From Nematostella vectensis (taxonomy: Eukaryota; Cnidaria; Anthozoa; Actiniaria; Edwardsiidae), in NCBI RefSeq assembly GCF_932526225.1, contig NC_064036.1, positions 3,659,501 through 3,723,500 of the forward strand: a stretch of DNA of 64,000 nucleotides. The letters are read 5' to 3'. The notes under the pieces were generated by a model, which was not told where the DNA came from, searched no databases, and worked only from the letters and a program-made list of their open reading frames with translations. Positions 24,401 to 33,400 of this stretch are shown here, one piece after another (the first letter of the stretch is position 1; each line of letters begins with the position of its first letter). The translations under genes were made by a program, and so were the position numbers.

Positions 24401-27400
24401 AAATGTAGATAAAATGGTCCGTAGTGCTTGCACTGTGCATTTGTTGTCTTGCTTGTCACATCTTGATATTTTGCTTATTTCTTGGTATAAGACAAGTTCC
24501 AAGACTGCTTGATTTTACTGCGCTTGCGTTTGTTGACTTGTTCCTAATTGAGTTGTGTTTACGCTTAAAAGAACCATTTTGTAGCTCGGCGTTAAACAAG
24601 TTTGCAGCTTTGTACTACACTGACAATCTCAAAGCAAAGGAAACAAAATTTCGCTTATCATTGCTCCCGTGCAAGAGACGAGGCAGTCTCCCGTCTGACC
24701 CTGTGGATTCCTAGCCTGCTGAGTCCCAGGAGACCATCATCCCTGATTCGATCCCTAGGAACACGGGGATCCCTCGGCAGGGGCTGCCAAGTGCAAAGGC
24801 AGACCGCAGCGAGAGACATTGTGCGGGCCACCTCAGAGGCCGATGAGTCATGATGATGGCTTCTCTATTTTATTTTTTTAGCAAGGCTGAACTAGCAATG
24901 CTGGGCAGTGTGTTCGCAGTGTATTAACGGAGTTATATATTTATCGTTTTTTGCAGAAGTCAACGAATCTTCCGTAAGCCCGTGCGAGATCTCTTTGTGT
25001 AGCTTCCCTCGTCCTATCTGTGTTGAGGTGAATGGCACTGCCACGTGCGAGTGTCCGAAGGTGTGTACGCTTGACTACACACCTGTGTGTGGCTCGGACA
25101 ACAAGACCTACGCTAATCTCTGCAACCTCGAGGTGGAGGCCTGCAAACCAGAAAACACTGACAAACTCCAGCTGCTACACGATGGACCCTGCCCGCGTAA
25201 GTAAAGATCGAATGGAAGAGTGAGGGAGGGGTGGCGGAATAGAAACATTTTCGAGGGTAGCTATCAATCTATTTATCTAGCTAAAGTATCAATTAACGGG
25301 CAGGTGGCTAGGAAAAATTAAAACAACGTTGTTTTATGTTGTGCGCCTCTCAGACGTTTTAATCGTCAGGCCTTTGTCTTTTTGTCCCGCTTGTTTAAGT
25401 GCTTATAGTTATACCATGCTGTTAAACTAAGGCCCACAAAACATGTGATATTGCTATCTGCTAATTCAAAAGCGAATAACTTAGATATCGGATAATCGGA
25501 TGTGGATAATAACGGAGGATGGCATAAGGACATTAATCTGTCTAGCTAGCTATCTATTCAATGAAGAAGTACAGCCTTCAGTCATGCAGCACATCTCAGC
25601 ATCTCTGGTTAACTGTGTCTGTCGTGTCCCATTTACAGCCACCCCAGATAATACCTCACCACCTCTCGACCCCTGCGAGATAACGCTGTGCGCCTTCCCT
25701 CGCACGAAGTGTCGCGTGAAGGATAACACAGCCGTGTGCGAGTGCCCAAAAGCGTGCACGCGCGAGTACAAGCCAGCCTGCGGGACGGACGGAAACACCT
25801 ACCCGAACCGGTGCGTCCTGGCCATACAGTCCTGTGAAACCGGAGAGAAACTGCAGCTTGCACACGACGGCCCTTGCCCACGTGAGTAGAACTCGTCCGC
25901 AAACGACCGACAATGCTTCGAGTCTCACTCGTACCGGGGCGCCTCAATAGAAAATAAGCCAAAATAAACACAGAAATGGCAGCGCTTGCCACGCCAGAGA
26001 GCGATAAAAAGTAAATTCTTTTAATAAAAAAAGAAACAAAAATCAAAGTAACTTTCTGGCTAAAAAGGTTGCTTTTGTTGATATTATGTTGCCGCGTGTT
26101 TGACACCCAAAAAGTCATGTGCAAGTTGCAAATTTGGTAAAGACGCGTGAAGCAAGTAAATATACCGTCGTATATATATCTGTATAGGCACATGCGCAAC
26201 CATCCTGGAGCGCCTCGGCACAATGTAGGCTTTGACTGCTCAGGCAGTATATAATGATTTAAAATTTGGATGATACTGAGCTATTTTGCATTCTAATAAT
26301 CATCTCTTGTTATTTTTATGGAAGCTTTAAGGAAATTATTTCATCATTCTATGGCTAAATCAATCAAGAACACTTTAAATTCTACCATGAGACCAATAAT
26401 TGATCTATTAAAAGTAGACTAAGGCAACTGTACACGTTAGACCGAAATAAAAAACAAGTGTAGGAGTCACTGGGCTACTTTTCGACAATTCACGAAATGC
26501 GAAATGTTCTAATTGACATTCTCGTGGTTACGCCAGCTAAAGGTAACTCATCTGAGGTGAATCCGTGCGATATCGCCCTGTGTAGCTTCCCTCACACCCG
26601 CTGTGTCGAGGTGAACGGTACGGCGACGTGCGAGTGCCCGAAGGCGTGTACGCGCGAGTACAGGCCCGTGTGCGGCACGGACGGAAAGACCTACCCAAAC
26701 CCCTGCATACTGGAGATGAAGGCGTGCAAACCGGAAAACATGGATAAGTTACAATGGGCACATGACGGACCTTGTCCACGTGAGTAGCGATGAGGGAAAG
26801 GGGAGCTAGGGACTGGGGAAGAAGAAGTCACGTGGGTTAGTTACAGTGAGCACATGACGGGTCGTGCGCACGTGGGTAGCGAGAAGGGAAAGGGAGGCTA
26901 GGGACTGGGGAAGAGTCATGATGGTCATGATGGTCATGTAGGTCATTGCAAGTTACTGTGAGCACATGTTTGGTTGGATACTGTGAGATGAGTAGATGAT
27001 GGTAGTTGAACAGGGTCATACAGAAAGACAAAAAAAAATGCACAATTCTGTTAATGTGGTGGGATTAAAAACCCTTGTATCATAATTCAATCAATCTTAG
27101 GTTCAAATGAGTGTTTTTAGCGTACGGCTGTTAGATTGACATAAAGGCTGCATACTGATTACGAGACCAATAACCAAGACCATAGCGAATAATCCTTAGC
27201 CTGAGCACTTTTCGTCTAGCCTCATTTTCTGGCAACGTATTGGTGGAAACATCAACCCATGTGGTAATTGCTTTGGTGCTATCACCCCATACGCTCTTTT
27301 GCGGGCCCATCTTATGTCTTGGATTTTGTGACCCGACTAATTCTTGCATTTTTCCCTAGCAAACATCTCTCGGTCTGCAGACCCGGGCCCACCCTACACG

Positions 27401-30400
27401 GGCAAGTGCCCCCCAGTTGATCCTAGACCGTGCCCAAGGCCTCGACCGGGACGACCAGGGTCGCCCCCAGGAGCGCCCGGGTCGCGGCGAACCTGCTCAG
27501 CTAACGAAGATTGTCCACCGTCTTTGATCTGTTGTCATGACGGCTGCATTAAGAAGTGCATAGTGCCTTTACCCCCTCCCCCACCAGTCGGTAAGTAATA
27601 CAAAATTCACATGATAGTAGTAGTATAATGTTTGTACGTAAGTAACACAAGATACACATGATAGTAGTAGTATAATGTTTGTACGTAAATAACACAAGAT
27701 ACGCATGATAGAAGTAGTATAATGTTTGTACGTAAGTATCACAAGATACACATGATAGTAGTAGTATAATGTTTGTACGTAAATAACACAAGATACGCAT
27801 GATAGAAGTAGTATAATGTTTGTACGTAAGTAATACAAGATACACATGATAGTAGTAGTATAATGTTTGTACGTAAGTAATACAAGATACACATGATAGA
27901 AGTAGTATAATGTCTGTACGTAAGTAATACAAGATACACATGATAGAAGTAGTATAATGTTTGTACGTAAGTAATACAAGATACACATGATAGAAGTAGT
28001 ATAATGTTTGTACGTAAGTAATACAAGATACACATGATAGAAGTAGTATAATGTTTGTACGTAAGTAATACAAGATACACATGATAGGATTAGTATAATG
28101 TTTGTACGTAAGTAATACAAGATACACATGATAGTAGTAGTATAATGTCTGTACGTAAGTAATACAAAATTCACATGATAGTAGTAGTATAATGTTTGTA
28201 CGTAAGTAATACAAGATACGCATGATAGAAGTAGTATAATGTTTGTACGTAAGTAATACAAGATACGCATGATAGTAGTAGTATAATGTTTGTACGTAAG
28301 TAATACAAGATACACATGATAGAAGTAGTATAATGTTTGTACGTAAGTAATACAAGATACACATGATAGTAGTAGTATAATGTTTGTACGTAAGTAATAC
28401 AAGATACACATGATAGAAGTAGTATAATGTCTGTACGTAAGTAATACAAGATACACATGATAGTAGTAGTATAATGTCTGTACGTAAGTAATACAAAATT
28501 CACATGATAGTAGTAGTATAATGTTTGTACGTAAGTAATACAAGATACGCATGATAGAAGTAGTATAATGTTTGTACGTAAGTAACACAAGATACGCATG
28601 ATAGTAGTAGTATAATGTTTGTACGTAAGTAATACAAGATACAGATGATGGTAATACATTAATGTTTACAATCTATTTATCTTTCTACATGTTGTAATGT
28701 ACTTAAATTTGTAAAATATTTTTTTATTTAAGCGAATAATCGCCACCTTCCATTATGCATTTAAGTGTTAAACTGAAGTTTTGCCGATCAGATTTTAACA
28801 ACATGAGGATGCTCATTTAAATACAGTATTGCAAATGAGGGAATATAAAATATTGCTTTGTATGTTGAGTACTGTTTGATTAAGCGAGTTGAAACGCCAT
28901 ACGACGATTTGTTTGTATATATTTAGGCAATCCTTGCAAGTTCACTCTGTGCGCTAAGCCGTACATGAAGTGCGTGGTGCGTGATGGTCGGCCTGTGTGC
29001 GAGTGTCCCATGGCATGTACCCGCGAATACGCGCCAGTGTGCGGGTCAGACGGTAAGACCTATCCCACCGAGTGCGTCATGCAAGTAGACGCTTGCAGCA
29101 AGAACAAGGACATCAAAGTCGCCTTCAAAGGAACATGCGGTAAGTACAAATAGATCGTCGACGCCCCGTAGTTTTAAGGTGTATCGCATGGTATCGCACA
29201 TTAGAGAATATCCGCGCCAGAAGATGTATGCGAACCTCTGCGTTTGGACTTTGTTGCAGGTTTATTCCCGCACACTGGGTTAAACATTTTTTCGCGGTTT
29301 TCATTTTGCCCCAAATTTAAGGTAGCGCAAACATTTCTAGGTTTAACAGTAAGTTACCTTTTGTAAGTTCTTGTTAAGAAACCCAGTATTTGTCGCTGTG
29401 TGAACCGTAAGAAAGGAGCCATTGCTGAAAAAAGCCGTAACATCCCTCAAAATATGATTAGTTAAATAATCCAGTTCTGTGCCCAAATTCCGTAAACAAC
29501 ATTTCAAAATTAAGAGATCTTTGTTCATTCCGTCTCACTTTAGCCATCAACGCTACTCCCAATGCGCCTTTTTTCGGCGTGTGCCCACCAGTTGTCCCTA
29601 AACCCCGCCCTTCTGGCAGACGGGGGCCGTCCCCTGGTGGTACTGGGGCACTCGAGTCCAAGGGTTGTTTTTAAGAGTTGAAATAAACCAACATAGAGAT
29701 TTTTAATGCTAAACGCCCACAAATAGACCGAGTTGTTTCGCTGACATCTACAAGCGCGAGTCATTCGCCCGATCAAAATTTCCCGTGTTCACCACGCCTA
29801 CGCAGACCAGCTTGTCTGTAGTCTTTCTAGATATATTTGTGAGCTATTTGAGAGCTTTGCACCGATAAAGGAAGGCCCACTCCTTGTTACCTTATGGGTG
29901 TATGAAAAAGCGCCCTAGACCCCCCTTCCCGAACAGGATGTACGATTGGTATATGATTTTGTCTGTTGAATCTGTGTAGACGATCCTTGTAAGTTCACTC
30001 TGTGCGCTAAGCCGTACATGAAGTGCGTGGTGCGTGATGGTCAGCCTGTGTGCGAGTGTCCCATGGCATGTACCCGCGAGTACGCGCCAGTGTGCGGATC
30101 AGACGGTAAGACCTATCCCACCGAGTGCGTCATGCAAGTAGACGCTTGCAGCAAGAACAAGGACATCAAAGTCGCCTTTAAAGGAACATGCGGTAAGTAC
30201 AAATAGATCGTCGACGCCCCGTAGTGTTAAGGTATATCGCATGGTATCGCACATTAGAGAATATCCGCGCCAGAAGATGTATGCGAACCTCTGCGTTTGG
30301 ACTTTGTTGCAGGTTTATTCTCGCACACTGGGTTAAACTCTACATTTTTTCGCGGTTTTCGTTTTCCCCCAAATTTAAGGTAGCGCAAACATTTCTAGGT

Positions 30401-33400
30401 TTAACAGTAAGTTACCTTTTGTAAGTTCTCGTTAGGAAACCCAGTATTTGTCGCTGTGTGAACCGTAAGAAAGGAGCCATTGCTGAAAAAAAGCCGTAAC
30501 ATCCCTCAAAATATGATTAGTTAAATAATCCAGTTCTGTGCCCAAATTCCGTAAACAACATTTCAAAATTAAGAGATCTTTGTTCATTCCGTCTCACTTT
30601 AGCCATCAACGCTACTCCCAATGCGCCTTTTTTCGGCGTGTGCCCACCAGTTGGCCCTAAACCCCGCCCTTCTGGCAGACGGGGGCCGTCCCCTGGTGGT
30701 ACTGGGGCACCCGAGTCCAAGGGTTGTTTTTAAGAGTTGAAATAAACCAACATAGAGATTTTTAATGCTAAACGCCCACAAATAGACCGAGTTGTTTCGC
30801 TGACCTCTACAAGCGCGAGTCATTCGCCCGATCAAAATTTCCCGTGTTCACAACGCCTACGCAGACCAGCTTGTCTGTAGTCTTTCTAGATATATTTGTG
30901 AGCTATTTGAGAGCTTTGCACCGATAAAGGAAGGCCCACTCCTTGTTACCTTATGGGTGTATGAAAAAGCGCCCTAGACCCCCCTTCCCGAACAGGATGT
31001 ACGATTGGTATATGATTTTGTCTGTTGAATCTGTGTAGACGATCCTTGCAAGTTCACTCTGTGTGCTAAGCCGTACATGAAGTGTGTGGTGCGTGATGGT
31101 CAGCCTGTGTGCGAGTGTCCCATGGCATGTACCCGCGAGTACGCGCCAGTGTGCGGATCAGACGGTAAGACCTATCCCACCGAGTGCGTCATGCAAGTAG
31201 ACGCTTGCAGCAAGAACAAGGACATCAAAGTCGCCTTTAAAGGAACATGCGGTAAGTACAAATAGATCGTCGACGCCCCGTAGTGTTAAGGTATATCGCA
31301 TGGTATCGCACATTAGAGAATATCCGCGCCAGAAGATGTATGCGAACCTCTGCGTTTGGACTTTGTTGCAGGTTTATTCTCGCACACTGGGTTAAACTCT
31401 ACATTTTTTCGCGGTTTTCGTTTTCCCCAAAATTTAAGGTAGCGCAAACATTTCTAGGTTTAACAGTAAGTTACCTTTTGTAAGTTCTCGTTAGGAAACC
31501 CAGTATTTGTCGCTGTGTGAACCGTAAGAAAGGAGCCATTGCTGAAAAAAAGCCGTAACATCCCTCAAAATATGATTAGTTAAATAATCCAGTTCTGTGC
31601 CCAAATTCCGTAAACAACATTTCAAAATTAAGAGATCTTTGTTCATTCCGTCTCACTTTAGCCATCAACGCTACTCCCAATGCGCCTTTTTTCGGCGTGT
31701 GCCCACCAGTTGTCCCTAAACCCCGCCCTTCTGGCAGACGGGGGCCGTCCCCTGGTGGTACTGGGGCACCCGAGTCCAAGGGTTGTTTTTAAGAGTTGAA
31801 ATAAACCAACATAGAGATTTTTAATGCTAAACGCCCACAAATAGACCGAGTTGTTTCGCTGACCTCTACAAGCGCGAGTCATTCGCCCGATCAAAATTTC
31901 CCGTGTTCACAACGCCTACGCAGACCAGCTTGTCTGTAGTCTTTCTAGATATATTTGTGAGCTATTTGAGAGCTTTGCACCGATAAAGGAAGGCCCACTC
32001 CTTGTTACCTTATGGGTGTATGAAAAAGCGCCCTAGACCCCCCTTCCCGAACAGGATGTACGATTGGTATATGATTTTGTCTGTTGAATCTGTGTAGACG
32101 ATCCTTGCAAGTTCACTCTGTGTGCTAAGCCGTACATGAAGTGTGTGGTGCGTGATGGTCAGCCTGTGTGCGAGTGTCCCATGGCATGTACCCGCGAGTA
32201 CGCGCCAGTGTGCGGATCAGACGGTAAGACCTATCCCACCGAGTGCGTCATGCAAGTAGACGCTTGCAGCAAGAACAAGGACATCAAAGTCGCATCCAAA
32301 GGAGAATGCCGTAAGTGCATTGGTGCAATGAATGTATGATTCATCACGTACCATGGTGCAATAAATGTATGACTGATCACGTGCCATGGGGCAATGAATG
32401 TATGATTGATCACGTACCATGGTGCAATAAATGTATGAGTGATCACGTGCCATGGTGCAATGAATGTATGACCGATCACGTGCCATGGTGCAATGAATGT
32501 ATGATTTATTACGTGCCATGGTGCAATGAATGTATGATTGATCACGTACCATGGTGCAATGAATGTATGATTGATCACGTGCCATGGTGCAATAAACGTA
32601 GGATTGATCACGTGCCATGGTGCAATAAACGTAGGATTGATCACGTGCCATGGTGCAATAAACGTAGGATTGATCACGTACCATGGTGCAATAAACGTAG
32701 GATTGATTACGTACCATGGTGCAATAAACGTAGGATTGATCACGTGCCATGGTGCAATGAATGTATGATGGATCACGTGCCATGGTGCATAAACGTAGGA
32801 TTGATCACGTACCATGGTGCAATAAACGTAGGATTGATCACGTACCATGGTGCAATAAACGTAGGATTGATTACGTAGCATGGTGCAATAAACGTAGGAT
32901 TGATCACGTGCCATGGTGCAATAAACGTAGGATTGATCACGTGCCATGGTGCAATAAACGTAGGATTGATCACGTGCCATGGTGCAATAAACGTAGGATT
33001 GATCACGTGCCATGGTGCAATAAACGTAGGATTGATCACGTACCATGGTGCAATAAACGTAGGATTGATCACGTACCATGGTGCAATAAACGTAGGATTG
33101 ATCACGTGCCATGGTGCAATGAATGTATGATTGATCACGTGCCATGGTGCATAAACGTAGGATCGATCACGCATTTAGCATTAAAAGTTAAATGGCAGAA
33201 GTACGAATACGTAAAACAAGATATAATTTTGTATTTCGCAGCTCCCAAACCGGGCGTCTGTCCTCCTGTGGAGATATGCCCCAGTCCCAACAATCGACAT
33301 AGCGACTACTGCCGGACTGACAGCGACTGCTTGGGCGCAGGAAAGTGTTGCCAGACAGGCTGCGGACGAGACTGTATCGGCGGACCAAGGGGCACGGTAA

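Larger units (their letters stand above)
28930..32305 (+). repeat. Tandem duplication of a 1,059-bp exon+intron unit (3 full units plus a fourth exon)
   Basis: Kazal exons recur with spacing 1,053, 1,059 and 1,059 bp, and their introns are almost identical, including synonymous and intronic SNPs. This implies recent unequal crossing-over. The last unit diverges at its 3' end (AFKGTC becomes ASKGEC) and then enters the 33-bp array. Confidence 0.95.

Noticed and set aside
24424-24853. Two overlapping plus frames between Kazal12 and Kazal13
   Set aside because: No module-like Cys pattern and no matching splice phase; the Kazal12 donor and Kazal13 acceptor splice across it.
25633-26223. 196-codon minus-strand frame opposite Kazal14
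   Set aside because: Antisense shadow of a Cys-rich exon and intron; no recognisable domain.
27591-28650. CRISPR-like regular repeats
   Set aside because: No unique spacers between repeats; eukaryotic intronic minisatellite.
27549-28659. Long minus-strand frames (up to 339 codons) of hydrophobic [10 protein letters not shown]-type repeats
   Set aside because: Shadow of the 47-bp array in all minus frames; not a membrane protein.
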